64,000 nucleotides of DNA from Adineta vaga. Taxonomy: Eukaryota; Rotifera. How positions within the stretch are numbered: the stretch's first letter is position 1; every line of letters starts with the position of its first letter. Where the stretch lies: contig CP075492.1 of NCBI GenBank assembly GCA_021613535.1, positions 17,732,001-17,796,000 on the forward strand. The letters are read 5' to 3'. Below the pieces are notes generated by a model. It ran no database searches. It was given only the letters and a program-made list of their open reading frames with translations, and was not told the DNA's origin. This document shows positions 33,465-44,650 of the stretch, in pieces. A program made the position numbers and the translations under genes.

Positions 33465-35646
33465 ATGTTCACATTCGCTACATTACCTGTCGAATTCGTA
33501 TACCGAATTCTCGATCATCTGAACGATTTTGATCTGTTTTGTTCAATGCAAAATATATGTCATCGATTCAATCAAATTCTCCATAGCTATCATAGATACC
33601 AAGTAAATATATACGAGACTCACAACTACCGTTCAAGATGACTACATATCTTCATTAACAGTATAAAGTCCTTTCTTACTTCACAATTCATCTTTTCGAT
33701 ACTCTCCATTAATGCACTCCGCCTACTACTAAACCAGGAAAGAAGTGGATATACAACTTATTTTCTGCATTCAACAACATCTATTGCTAAGCCTCTAGCG
33801 AGAAAAAAAAATGAGATTAAATACAAACTAAACTAAACGATGTCCCAACGTTGACATATTCTATATATAATCTATTCCACTTCTTCGTCATTACCGAATT
33901 GATATTCCCATAGATTTTCACCACATTCATCTCAGAAATGCTATTGCGTAAGAACAACCCGCACAAGACTCCTTTCACCTGACCTAAACCCATTCTAAAT
34001 GCGACGACAAACGAAAAGCGAAAGATTTCACCAATTCTAATACTATTCTTTAGAAGCCCCATTCCGTATTGTTTTTTGGTACATACATACATACATACAT
34101 ACATACGCTGTCGTTCACTATGCTAAATATCAGACAGGATGTAATCCGCCAGCTAGGATCATAGAGCTTCACTGTTGCTCTTCGAATTAATACAATAATC
34201 TTCATTTCTCTTACATCTACAGCACTGTACTTTCTAGACACTCACATCACTAGAACCGTGGAATAATCAAATTCGAGCGTATGGAGCACAGTGTTTGGCT
34301 AATGCGCTTCGAGTGAATACAGTAATGTTCATCCACTCTTCATCTCTCTTACATTCTCAGTACTTTCCTTTCCAGACACTTACCACACTAAAACTGTCAA
34401 GCAATCAAATCGGAGATGAAGGAGCACATTACTTGGCTGATGCTCTTCGAGTCAACACAGTGATATTCATTAACTCTTCATTTCTCTTACATTAACAGTG
34501 ATCTCCTTTCTAGATACTCACCTCACTAAAACTGTCAATGAATCAAATTGGAGCGCAAGGAGCACAGCACTTAGCTGATGCTCTTCGAGTCAATACAGTA
34601 ATCTTTATCCACTCTTCATTTCTCTTACATTCACAGTGCCTCTACTTTCTAGACACTTATTTCACTAGAATTCTGGAACAATCAAATCGGAGATGAAGGA
34701 GCACAGTATTTGGCTGACGTTCTTCGAGTCAACACAGTAAACTGCAACCGCTCTTCATTTCTCATACATACATAGTGATCTCATTTCTAGACACTCACCG
34801 CATTAAAACTATCAATGAATCAAATTGGAGCGCAAGGAGCACAATACTTGGCTGATGCTCTTCTAGTCAACACAGTGATATTCATTAACTCTTCATTTCT
34901 CTTACATTAACAGTGCTCTACTTTCTAGACACTTAATTCACTAGAATTCTGGAACAATCCCATGGGAGATAAAGGAGCACAGTACTTGGCTGATGCTCTT
35001 CGAGTCAACACAGTAATCTTTATATACTCTTCATTCCTCTTTTATTCACAATACTCTACATTCTAGACACTTACCTCCATAGGATTGTGGGATAATCAAA
35101 TTGGAGCGCAAGGAGCACAATATTTGGCTGATGCTCTTCTAGTCAACACAGTGATATTCATTAACTCTTCATTTCTCTTACATTAACAGTGCTCTACTTT
35201 CTAGACACTCATTTCGCTAGAATTCTGGAACAATCCCATGGGAGATAAAGGAACACAGTACTTGAGTGATGCTCTACGAGTTAATACAGTAATGTTCATG
35301 TACTCTTCATTCCTTTTACATTCATAGTGCTGTACTTTTTAGACACTCACCACACTAAAACTGTCAAGCAATGAAATCAGAGATAAAGGAGCACAGTACT
35401 TGGCTGACGTTCTTCGAGTCAACACAGTAAACTGCAACCGCTCTTCATTTCTCTTACATTCACATTACTCTACTTTCTAGACACTCACCGCACTAGATCT
35501 CCGTTACAATCAACTCAGAGATGAAGGAGCACTCCACTTGGATGATGTTCTTCGAGTCAATACGGTAATATTCATTGAGTTCTGTTCTGCATGAAACATT
35601 CATTCAGCTATTGCTTTCGTTTCAGAATATTCGTATTCATTATTGA
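33465..35646 (+). CDS. F-box / leucine-rich-repeat protein, one LRR per exon
   Basis: Exon 1 (33465-33602) codes for an F-box-like helix set, starting FTFATLPVEFVYRILDHL. From 34238 to 35564 ten exons of 84 nt each code for one 28-residue ribonuclease-inhibitor-type LRR (theme TLTSLKLSxNQIGDEGAQYL then ADALRVNT). Phase-0 introns of about 54 nt separate them, and the whole exon-plus-intron unit repeats every ~138 bp. A last small exon (35626-35646) ends the frame. An eleventh unit at about 34100-34230 has lost its donor, and the stretch 33603-34230 between F-box and LRRs is unclear, so the join is uncertain and the gene may be partly decayed. Probable role: substrate receptor of an SCF ubiquitin ligase, or NLR-like sensing. 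Introns are nearly as similar as exons, indicating recent tandem growth. Confidence 0.65.
34081..34107. repeat. (ACAT)n microsatellite
   Basis: About six to seven tandem CATA units inside the unclear part of the F-box/LRR gene. Confidence 0.85.
34238..35564 (+). repeat. Tandem 138-bp LRR exon-intron units (x10)
   Basis: Unit starts at about 34238, 34377, 34516, 34654, 34793, 34931, 35069, 35208, 35343 and 35481. Each has a TTTCTAG or similar acceptor, an 84-nt exon and an intron containing ACTCTTCATTTCTCTTACAT. Units alternate between two subtypes (ACTGTCAA-type and ATTCTGGAA-type), so the array probably grew partly by two-unit steps. Confidence 0.8.
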
Positions 35647-35904
35647 ATGTTTAAATATGGGTAACCTGCTCGATTAAGAAACGAATATGTGGCTGTTTTT
35701 TTATTCGAGGTCTTAAAAAACATTTGAAAAATAAAGTATTTGGCTGTTTGTTGGAATCAATTGAGTAATATCGTAGATTTTAAAGTCTTCAAATTTAGAA
35801 TATAAACAAGAATAGCGCACTTATTCGCTGAAGTTTTCATTGGTTTCATGAGTCATATTTTAATATTGGAGAAAAAGAAGTATTTACGTCATTTTCCATG
35901 AATC

Positions 35905-35967
35905 TTAAGGGTAGGTGTGTGTGGATGAGTGTTAAAAGAATAAACTCTTACTGACGTCCACCCTTAC
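35905..35967. repeat. Telomere-like palindrome H15
   Basis: TTAAGGGTAGGTGTGTGTGG, loop, GACGTCCACCCTTA. Imperfect arms. Confidence 0.6.
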
Positions 35968-36121
35968 ATTTCGATTAAACTTTCTTATCTCTGAACTCAA
36001 TACAAATGCCTAGATCTACATTATGGTCTATGCATAACCTCCTTCGCAAAATTTGCAGGCACTTTCCTTACCGACTTTCTGTTATGACGCAAACAATCCA
36101 ACCAACGACGCTCGACATGAT

Positions 36122-36193
36122 CTTGCGGGTGGAGATGGGGGTGAGAGTTTATTCTTTTGACTGTCACATACACCCACACCCCACCCTTAAGAT
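36122..36193. repeat. Telomere-like palindrome H16
   Basis: GGGTGGAGATGGGGGTGAGAG, loop with TATTCTTTTG, right arm with ACACCCACACCCCACCCTTAAG. It ends 65 bp from the point where the ABC transporter fragment (minus strand) runs out. Confidence 0.65.
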
Positions 36194-36257
36194 TAAACAA
36201 ACAAGGTCAAGATTTCCATTATAATTACAGAATCTTCGACATCGACTAAATAGTTGA

Positions 36258-36982
36258 CTAAATATCAATTGCAAAACCAAATACCGTCGGAAATCCAATA
36301 AACCACCAGATTAAAACAAATGCTCCAATTGCTTCCAAAGGTGCTAAGAGTAGAGCATAAACAAAAAAACAAAATTCTTGAAATTTACTTGTATCATTCA
36401 CTATGATATTGATAACTTTAGCAGTCGTAGTCTTATGAAATGCTTCTGTACTAACAGTTAATAAATGTTTATAAATAGCGCATGATAATGCTGTCTGAAA
36501 ACACATTCCTATTCGAGTATTTTGAAATTCGATGTGTTGATGAAGAGTACCATAGAGAATTGCACATAGACATAATGCAGCAGCAGCATATAAATAAATT
36601 CTATACATAGGTAAAATTGATTGATCTTGAATATAAAGAATAATTTCACGAATTAACCATGGTTGAACAAGACGAGTTAGAATATAAGGAAAAAGAAGGA
36701 GAATTGTTGGAATATAATCTTTGAAATGATGAAGAAGATTTATCGACAGTAGAAAGATCATCAAAATCATCATCAATAATTGTACATCGATTACATAATG
36801 AAAGAATCGGCGTTGCCCATAACTGAAAAACATCAGATAAATCCATCCTGTGCATGATGATTGAGCCCATTCTAAACGACTTGATTCTCGTTGTTTTTCT
36901 AAAACATAAATATCAATGCAAAGATTTATTTTCGTTCGTTCTTACCAACATTTTCGACTCTAGGCGCCATTGATCTTCACGT
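36258..36982 (-). pseudogene. ABCC/MRP-type transporter, N-terminal fragment
   Basis: Exon 1 (about 36971 down to the donor GTAAGAACG near 36947) reads MAPRVENV and joins across a short intron to EKQRESSRLEWAQSS. Then comes the ABCC signature LWATPILSLCNRCTIIDDDF with LSTVDKSSSSFQRL, followed by transmembrane helices with PWLIREIILYIQDQ and the conserved FHKTTTAKVINIIVNDTSKF region. The frame changes twice, near 36805 and 36740, and the sequence stops after TVFGFAIDI, about 240 residues into a protein that is normally 1,300-1,500 long, with no ATP-binding domain. It is a truncated, frameshifted copy that ends beside palindrome H16. Confidence 0.75.
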
Positions 36983-37060
36983 TAAAAATGTCTCTATCAC
37001 ACAAATTCTTTGCATTCTTATCTGTTCTACTGTTAGCACTTAAATTTTACATTTCTATCA

Positions 37061-37984
37061 ATGTCAACAGAACTGAGTTTTAAATTAACGCATAATATTC
37101 TTCGTGTTAATAATTCAAATGAATTAATTCAATTCTATGTGAATAATTTTGGTATGAAAATCAATCATCTATCACTTCCATCGAATGTTCATATTTTGGG
37201 ATATTCAATAAATTCTGATGAAAACTTAACATCTCTTGAATTTCATGATAATGATTCGACATCAATAGTTAAAAATAGTAGTGAATTAAAAATATATTGG
37301 AAGATTGGTATAACATTATATGATGTGAATTATGCGCAGAAAATTCTTATATCTAAAGGAATAGATATAAGTGAACCATCACAGTTTGAAGATATTGGTT
37401 ATGTATGTCATTTGATAGATCCAAATGGTTTTAATATTGAATTATTACAACATGATTTTGAAAAGACATTTAAAGATAAAATTAATAAACAATTACCAAA
37501 AGATAATTTTCCATTAGGATATCCGTGTTGTATTGGTCAAATAACGTTCCATTCTAATGATATAAATGAAACTGAAAAATTCTATTGTGATCTATTAGGT
37601 ATGAAATTATTATCGATACAAGAAGTACCAAAATATGGATTTACACTATATTTTTTTGCTTGGACCAATGAAAATACACCTTCATCCGATATTAAAGATG
37701 CTACTATTAATCGTGAATGGTTATGGAAACGACCATATACAATGATTGAAATAAGATATTTCAATGGTACAAAACAAATACCACCTTTTCGAGATTTACA
37801 AGAAAATGAAATTGGTTTTCAAGGTATTAGAATTATGTGTAATCATTTGGATAAGTTTAGAGAGAAAATGAAAGAAGAAAATATTCATTTTAAAGAATCC
37901 AATGGAATATTTGGTAGAGAAATTATTATTCGTGATCCTGACAATATACCGATTTATTTTACTTCTACTTATAGCCAAATATAA
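37061..37984 (+). CDS. Two-domain VOC (glyoxalase-like) protein
   Basis: 307 residues, one exon. Two vicinal-oxygen-chelate modules: residues about 8-135 (THNILRVNNSNELIQFYVNN ... DPNGFNIELLQHD) and 155-305 (GQITFHSNDINETEKFYCDL then LLGMKLLSIQ, and RDPDNIPIYFTS at the end). In each, the early His or Gln and the late Glu/Tyr positions are the expected metal ligands, but the second module lacks a clear terminal Glu. The length and FYCDLLGMKL motif recall metazoan glyoxalase I or glyoxalase-domain proteins, though the pairing is not standard GLO1. Probably a cytosolic metalloenzyme for detoxification, or an inactive relative. Gene intact. Confidence 0.75.
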   Translation: MSTELSFKLTHNILRVNNSNELIQFYVNNFGMKINHLSLPSNVHILGYSINSDENLTSLEFHDNDSTSIVKNSSELKIYWKIGITLYDVNYAQKILISKGIDISEPSQFEDIGYVCHLIDPNGFNIELLQHDFEKTFKDKINKQLPKDNFPLGYPCCIGQITFHSNDINETEKFYCDLLGMKLLSIQEVPKYGFTLYFFAWTNENTPSSDIKDATINREWLWKRPYTMIEIRYFNGTKQIPPFRDLQENEIGFQGIRIMCNHLDKFREKMKEENIHFKESNGIFGREIIIRDPDNIPIYFTSTYSQI

Positions 37985-38295
37985 TGATCATCTGCTTCAT
38001 ACTTTTTAACAATTATATGTGTTACGACTTCTATACATTATTTTAACTGTAAACTATATCTGAGTAATTTCCGTTTCTGAAGGAATCATTTGTTCTGCCT
38101 TGAAAGTTCCCATTGAATTCTGATTAGAACTTGATGCATGGGTTTTTCTCCGTCTTTTATGAAAAAACTTAGCTTCGAAGTGTGAAATTTTTATTGTCGT
38201 GTTTCGTTTTGAATTACAGGTATGTGACATCTTATGATGAATGTAATAAAATAATCATTGTGCTTATTTGAGCTGTTAGTGACGAACGATCTACG
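37985..38295. other. Intergenic, nothing recognised
   Basis: Short AT-rich spacer between the VOC gene and the GTPase pseudogene. Confidence 0.4.
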
Positions 38296-39360
38296 ATGGC
38301 AAGTTCTAGTATGAATGAAGAAAATATTATGGCAGCTATCGATAAACAAATCGTAAATTTCGGGAAGACGAACATAATAGTTATTTATTGAGTGGCAGGC
38401 AGCAACCCATTAATGGAATATTTAAATGTGATGTTGCGACAGTATGGATGAAGAAAATATTCGTGGCAGCACAGTCGAGTAAACAAAAACTCGAAATGAA
38501 GGCTCTTGCCTGTTCTGAGTAGGCACAAGTACATTCATTAATGGAATATTTGAATGTGATGTTGCGACAGAAGGAGTCGGGCAACCAGTTACTCAAAATA
38601 TTACCGAATATCCAGTACCGCACAGTCAAGTAGTACTGTTTGACACAAAAGGTCTCGAAATGAAGGCTTACACGGAAATAGTGAAAAAAACAGAGACGAT
38701 CGTGAAGAAGCGCAAAGAATCTAAAGATAGAAATAATCATATTCATTTGGCTTGGATGTGCATTGCACAAGGAAGTGCTCGTTGCGAAGACGGAGAAAAA
38801 GCTTTCATCGAAATGTTAGGACGTTACACGCCCGTGATTATTGTGTTAACCCAGTGTTACCGTCAATCAAACGATTTAAGAGTTCAAAAATTGTAAAGTC
38901 ATACCTGTTATAGCGAAAGAGGAGATAATGGCAGGTGCATATCACATTCCAACAATGGGTTTAGACAAGTTAGCGAGAATCACTGAAGAATTATTGCCGG
39001 ATGCACATAAAAATGCTTTTGTTGCCGTTCAAAGACTAGATTTTCAATCGAGAATAAACAAAGCTCATGCTATTGTTGTCAGTGCAGCAGTAAGGGCGGG
39101 CGTCGTTGGCATCCAGGAATCATGGGAACTGCAGCAGGCGCAAGTGTACTGGAATACTAGCTGCAAACCTTTGGAAGATGATCCCAGGTGTTGGATCGAT
39201 TGCAGGTGGTATAATTAGTGCAGGTGTTGCTGGTACTATTATAACAACATTCGGTGAAGCGTATATTGGCATGTTAGTTGCACTGTTCAAGGAGAACGGT
39301 AACAAGCAACCAACAGCTGAACAACTTTTAGCAAAGTGTAAAGAACACCAAAAAAGTTAA
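38296..39360 (+). pseudogene. GTPase with DUF697-like C terminus, broken
   Basis: Pieces in several frames follow the order of a bacterial-style GTPase: a start MASSSMNEENIMAAIDKQ, a wrecked P-loop region (only VAGS and INGIFKCDVAT remain), switch and G3 in VVLFDTKGLEMKAYTE, and WMCIAQGSARCEDGEKAF. A G4 site at VIIVLTQCY follows, and the C-terminal membrane-associated helices IPGVGSIAGGIISAGVAG then TFGEAYIGMLVALFKE, like DUF697. The front is tandemly duplicated (copies start at 38311 and 38444, 133 bp apart). At least three frameshifts and stops make this a pseudogene. Relatives occur in bacteria and some invertebrates, so horizontal origin is possible. Confidence 0.65.
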
Positions 39361-39528
39361 TCCACAGAAAAAGAGACAAAATAAATAAGATTCAATATAG
39401 TTTGCGTGTATCCAAATTTCCTTGAGTGTGAGTTTATTATAAGAAATAAATTCAAAGTATTCATACGGCGCGAGAATGGATGAGTTTTACGGTATATAAA
39501 TTGAAAGTGAAAAATGCTTAAGAAAAGA

Positions 39529-39607
39529 CTTGAGAGTGGGTGTGACTGTAGGTGGATGTGCATCGGGAGAGGATAGATAATGACACCCACGTCCTCACCC
39601 TCAAGAT
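39529..39607. repeat. Telomere-like palindrome H17
   Basis: CTTGAGAGTGGGTGTGACTG, spacer, CACCCACGTCCTCACCCTCAAGAT. The first ATG of the LDLa receptor frame (39580) lies inside its right arm. Confidence 0.75.
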
Positions 39608-42600
39608 TTCATACACAATATTCTGTCTATCATTCGAATGATTTTGATTTCGATTGTTTTTATGCTCATTTAGTATATGATGAAGAAGAAGAGAATTATA
39701 TGCATAGTGATATAACATATCAATTAATTCCTTATTGTCGAAGACCAAGTGAACCTGAAGAAGATGAATCGATGATTTCATTCAATAATGTATTTAATAC
39801 AATGACATTTGCCGATCTATATCAATATGAAATAACAATTGAACAATTATTTGAATGGTCAACACCAATTGATCTTGTTGAACAATATGCTATGAAACAA
39901 ATTGATAAAATAAAGATTTTTTATAATTGTTCATATCCGTGGTTTGGTTCTCAATGTCAATATAGATTTATTGATAATAGTTCTTTATCATTTGATGAAA
40001 TTGTTCGATCAAATTTTCTTACACGACAAGCAATTAAAGATGAATTACCTGATATTTCTCTTGGTACGTGTTATCCATTTTTAACAAATTGTTCTTACAG
40101 ATCAACACCAATGTGTCTTGATTGGCGTGAAATTTGTGATGGAAAATCTGATTGTATTAATGGTGAAGATGAACAAGATTGTCATTTAATGGAAATCAAT
40201 CAATGTCCTAATGATACTTATCGATGTCATTATGGTGGACAATGTATTCCATTAAGTTTTCTAAGAGATCAATATAATCATTTTGATTGTCTTGATGGAA
40301 CTGATGAAACTAAATTATTCGAAATTGCTAAACTTTATTATGGAGCTTTTTGTTTTACAATTCCAACATTTCAATGTGAAAAACGTATTAGTCGATATCA
40401 ATATTCTTTTCATTGTGGTGATGGACAATATTATCCCTCTAATTACAATTCAGTACATACGGATATGTGTTCAAATGGTCGTTTTCTACAATTTGAATAT
40501 TCTCGAAATGACTCATTTTCAAATCTTTCAATTGAACTATTGAATTCAACTTTGATTTATTCATTAATTTTATGTCAATCGAACAAAAATGAATGTTTAT
40601 CAGAATGGTATTTTAAAGTTCGATTATTTCATTCTTTTTCAATATTTCATTTTATCTATTTATCTAATCGATCATTTTCGGATTTTTATTATTTAATTCA
40701 ACCTGATTTGATTTGTTTCAATAGAAAAGATTGTTTAGGAATGATTTCTAACAATTCAATTGATATTGCTGGATTAATTTGTTATCCTACAAATGTTATT
40801 ACTAATCAATCACTAATGGAAGATGGAGAACGACAAGAACTTCTTCAAGATCTTTTTCATCGTTGTACAACAACGAATATTGAACAAACATGTTCACATT
40901 CATCACTTTTTCATTGTTCACGTTCATTAAAATGTATTTCGAAATATCGTCTCATCGATGGAATTTCCGATTGTTATTATAATGAAGATGAAATGAATGA
41001 AATTCAACGAAATATTCTTCAAGGATATGTATCTATTGGTCTTCTATGTGGTAAAAAAAAAGAAAAGTTATTAGAAAAAGCAAATGAAACTGATGAAACC
41101 AATTGTGAATATTGGCCACGTAATAATCCTTGTATACGATGTGATGGAATTTCAAATTGTCCAAATCAAACCGATGAACTAAATTGTCCTTGGTTAGAAT
41201 ATACAGTCAAAGAAAACGACTGTTCGAAAACAATTGCAACAGATCGATTTTGTTATCGTACAATGCTTCTATTAGAAACAAAATTCGATATTCGAATAAT
41301 TCGTAATAATCAAAGTGTTCTTTCACAAAATATCACTAATTGTATAACACACAAGAGATGTTTGTCTTTATCAGAAGTGTGTCGATTCGAACCGCCACCC
41401 ACCCCTGACATTCTGTGTAACAAAAACTTAAGTATAACTGACTTATGCTTTAATCAAAGAGTTTTCTGGTGGTCACCAATTATTTGACGACATCTTTGTC
41501 GTTTTAATTTTGAGACATCGATTGGAAATGATCAAACAGCATCATTTTTTACATCCTATCGGCTAGATTATTTACCGTCAACTTCATCTATTTTATCAAA
41601 TTCGAATGATAAAACACTCACGAAATTAGAAGTAACAATAAAAACTTTAGAAAATTGGTATTGTAATCGAGGTATTCCTATTTTTTATAAGACAAATCAA
41701 ACAAAAATTTGTTTATGTCCACCAAGTTATTTTGGTAGACGATGCCAATGGCAAAATCAACGAATTAGTTTAACATTTCAATTTCTCTGTCAAAACAATC
41801 CTTCTCACATAATTCAAATATTTCAAACCTTAATTCTCCTTATTGATCAACAAACACATCTGATCTTATCACATGAAAAAATTCTTTACATACCAAAAGA
41901 TAATTGTGGAACAAAATATAATATTTATTTACTTTATCCATTTCGAGTAAAACATCTTTCGCAAAATTATTCAATACATATTGATATTTACGACGTAATA
42001 ACTTTAACATATTTTGGAAGTTGGTTTCTATCAATTTCATTTCAATTTTTACCTGTTAATCGAATTGCAACTCAATTATTTATTCCAGCTATATACCGAT
42101 GTATCGATCAAAATCATGTTCTTTATCTTGTGGTCAATATGATCAATGTGTAGAATATTTAAATGAAAAGAATTCTTATTTTTGTCAATGCGATCAAGAT
42201 TATTCAGGTTTACAATGTCATATTCAACACAATTGTTCTTGTTCATTCGATTCATTTTGTCATTCACCATCGATTTGTATTTGTCCGTTGAAGAAATTTG
42301 GTACGAAATGTTATTTATCTCATTCGATTTGTGAACAATTAATTAATACTTGTCAAAATAATGGATTATGTATACCTGATGATGATCGAATCGGTTTAAA
42401 GATTTCTATGGGAAAACGTGTCAATACAAACAAAATCGAATTGATATGAAATTTGATCAGAAGAAAATGAATTTAATTCCATCTATATTTATACATTTTA
42501 TAAAATCAATCGAAAATAATGAACATCAACATATAATAAGATTAAAGAAGATTCATAGTGAACAAAATCTTCTTACAATTTACATGTCATATCCATTTCA

Positions 42601-43240
42601 CATTGTTTTTATTGAAACATTAGATCATAGATTTTATTTAGTTGTATTAAGAAAAAAATTTCTTCCATCCAAATATATTCAAACAAATATTTTATCAAAT
42701 CAACAATTAATTCTTATTAAAATGACAATCTTAATTACAACCATAGTGCTTTTTCTTACATTAATCAATGGATTTTTTTCATTAATAACATATCGAATAA
42801 AAGATATAAAAAGCATTGGTTTTGGTTCATATTTATTAATATCTTTACAATTTTGACGAATATTCATGATCCATTTTATCGTCAATTAATTGATGATTTT
42901 GATATTGATGAAGAACGAACATGGTGTATTTAATATTCATCTGAAAAATTGATATTTATAACTACATAATTGACATTTTTCATTTTCTAATTATTTTCAA
43001 TGAATTTTTCTCAACATTAATTATTATTTTCTTAGGCTTTACTTCAGCAACAGAATCGTAAAATTAATTTAAAGAACAATTTCATTTCTAAGTGGATGTA
43101 TTAAATCATCACGTGATCCATCATTATATCTTCTTAGTTATCTTATTTCGTTTATTCCATCAATGATCACTTTTTTCGTCTTTATTATATCAGCTGATGG
43201 ATATAAACAAGATTTCTATTTTATTCTTCGACAACAATAA
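39608..43240 (+). pseudogene. LDLa/EGF-repeat 7TM receptor, decayed
   Basis: An open frame of about 630 residues (to 41487) has LDL-receptor class A modules: CLDWREICDGKSDCINGEDE, then YRCHYGGQCIPLSFLRDQ, SLKCISKYRLIDGISDC and CIRCDGISNCPNQTDE. After a stop, other frames continue with EGF-like parts (ICLCPPSYFGRRCQW; CQCDQDYSGLQCH) and transmembrane pieces. The last pieces (LSGCIKSSRDPSLYLLSYLI near 43090-43150) match the last helices of the 7TM receptor ending at 63296. Frameshifts or stops occur near 41487, 42150, 42447, 42856, 42930 and 43060. The N terminus lacks a signal peptide and begins at palindrome H17. When intact, this type sits in the plasma membrane with a long ectodomain, like GRL101-type receptors. 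Confidence 0.75.
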
Positions 43241-43662
43241 CGATCAAAATTATAAACGAACAAATTTCTCTTTAATTCTCAAAGCTTATTGTATGTACTT
43301 GTCTTTTTTAGTTATGAATATAAAATAAATCGAGTAATGGAATGTTTGTGAATTGTTAGGTATTGAAACAATAAGCAAATCGAATTAGTTTTAGATTTAG
43401 AGAGATTCATACGAATATAATTTCAAAAAAAAACCTTTATCGTTTTATTATTACCACGTGTTTACGAAACGAATGTTTTTATGTTCGAATAATGTATCAT
43501 TATGATGATCGAATGATACATTCATATGAATAATAAACGAGAAAAATATGTATTTCTTTGATTATATCGAAATAATGACGTTATTCCTTTGCAATTTATA
43601 TACGCATCATTTCGTTAAGTTTCTTCATTTCATTCGTCAATACATTAATCAAAACAACGATC

Positions 43663-44009
43663 ATGAGTAAGTTATTGCTATGTCTTTACTAAAGAAAAAT
43701 AAATTCAACTGAATTTAGGTTTTATCAATAATACTCTTGAGAAAAAGACTGGTCTCGATCTCAATCATGATGGATTTGTTGGAAGCGAGAAAAATGCTGA
43801 AAAACAATATGGTGTTGATTTCAACGGTGATGGATATATCGGAGGCGAAGGTAAATATCTTTCATTTATTTTAACTTTCATATCGAATATTATGAACCAT
43901 AGGTATACAAAGCAAAGTTGAAAGAACAACCCATGTTGATCTTAACAACGATGGCATCATTGGTCGTCCATTAGACACATATCCTGGTGGTTATGGAGGT
44001 CCTCGCTAA
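43663..44009 (+). CDS. Small protein with EF-hand-like loops, three exons
   Basis: Exons 43663-43666 (only ATG A), 43719-43850 and 43903-44009 join in frame to about 80 residues starting MSFINNTLEKKTGLD. Three similar segments DLNHDGFVGSE, DFNGDGYIGGE and DLNNDGIIGRP have Asp at positions 1 and 5 of a calcium loop with Asn at 3, as in an EF-hand or dockerin-type loop, but without full flanking helices. The end is Gly-rich (YPGGYGGPR). Likely a small calcium-binding or matrix protein. The 4-nt first exon rests on splice logic only. Confidence 0.6.
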
Positions 44010-44449
44010 GTTCTTTTATAATAGAGACGAACTCCTTTCTATTCACATTGCCTTCTACCCATTTTTCTCATATTGATAAATAAAAAGTAGAAAAAGTTTA
44101 CTTGTTGTCTCAAAATTGATGCGTATCAATAGAAAAAAAACATAACAATTATTGGACCGTCACTGTCTTAGTATTGTCAAAAAGAAAACATGTTAATAAC
44201 CATTCAACGAATACTTTTGATAGCATATGCAAAAAGAAATAATAGTGCGTAATAATTTCTATCAATAATCACATGTTTACTTATATTATACTTCAATCGA
44301 AGAAAAACAACATTTCTTTTTCAGCAATTTGGGAATTGATTGATTTTCATCATGTATATAAACATATTCATTTTCTTATACAACAATTTAGTTAATCAAT
44401 TTTCATTGTATTGACGTATTTTTATAAATCAATAATATTTTCTTATTCG
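44010..44449. other. Intergenic, nothing recognised
   Basis: AT-rich spacer between two small genes. Probable promoter of the Cys-rich gene. Confidence 0.4.
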
Positions 44450-44650
44450 ATGGATTGCTGTTGGGATTGTGATTATATTATTTGCTGTGATCCATGTGAT
44501 GAAATTGAAGTAACATATTTACAAAAAGTACCCGTCATTGAAGAAATCATATGTGTCGATGCAAAACCTCGCAGATGTCGTCCAAAACGCGAGAAATGTT
44601 GTGTTGAATACATAACATATGAAATTGATCCATGTGATATTTGTTGGTGA
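44450..44650 (+). CDS. Small cysteine-rich protein
   Basis: 66 residues if started at MDCCWDCDYIICC; the frame is open from 44411, which would add 13 hydrophobic residues. Twelve cysteines in CC, CxxC and CDPCDE patterns and a basic centre (RRCRPKREKCC). No signal peptide with the shorter start, so perhaps an intracellular metal-binding or zinc-clip protein. I do not recognise the family. Confidence 0.5.
   Translation: MDCCWDCDYIICCDPCDEIEVTYLQKVPVIEEIICVDAKPRRCRPKREKCCVEYITYEIDPCDICW

Larger units (their letters stand above)
35647..36257. other. Intergenic with two palindromes
   Basis: Holds palindromes H15 and H16 and otherwise AT-rich sequence between the F-box/LRR gene and the ABC fragment, which are convergent. 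Confidence 0.45.

Noticed and set aside
37061-37984. VOC protein as a bacterial gene acquired by transfer
   Set aside because: Intronless, but base and codon use match the neighbours, and similar two-domain proteins occur in animals. No evidence from sequence alone.
41391-41406. CCACCCACCCC in the LDLa receptor as another telomere-like arm
   Set aside because: It lies inside coding sequence, lacks the TGTGGG period and has no partner arm or CTCAAG edge.
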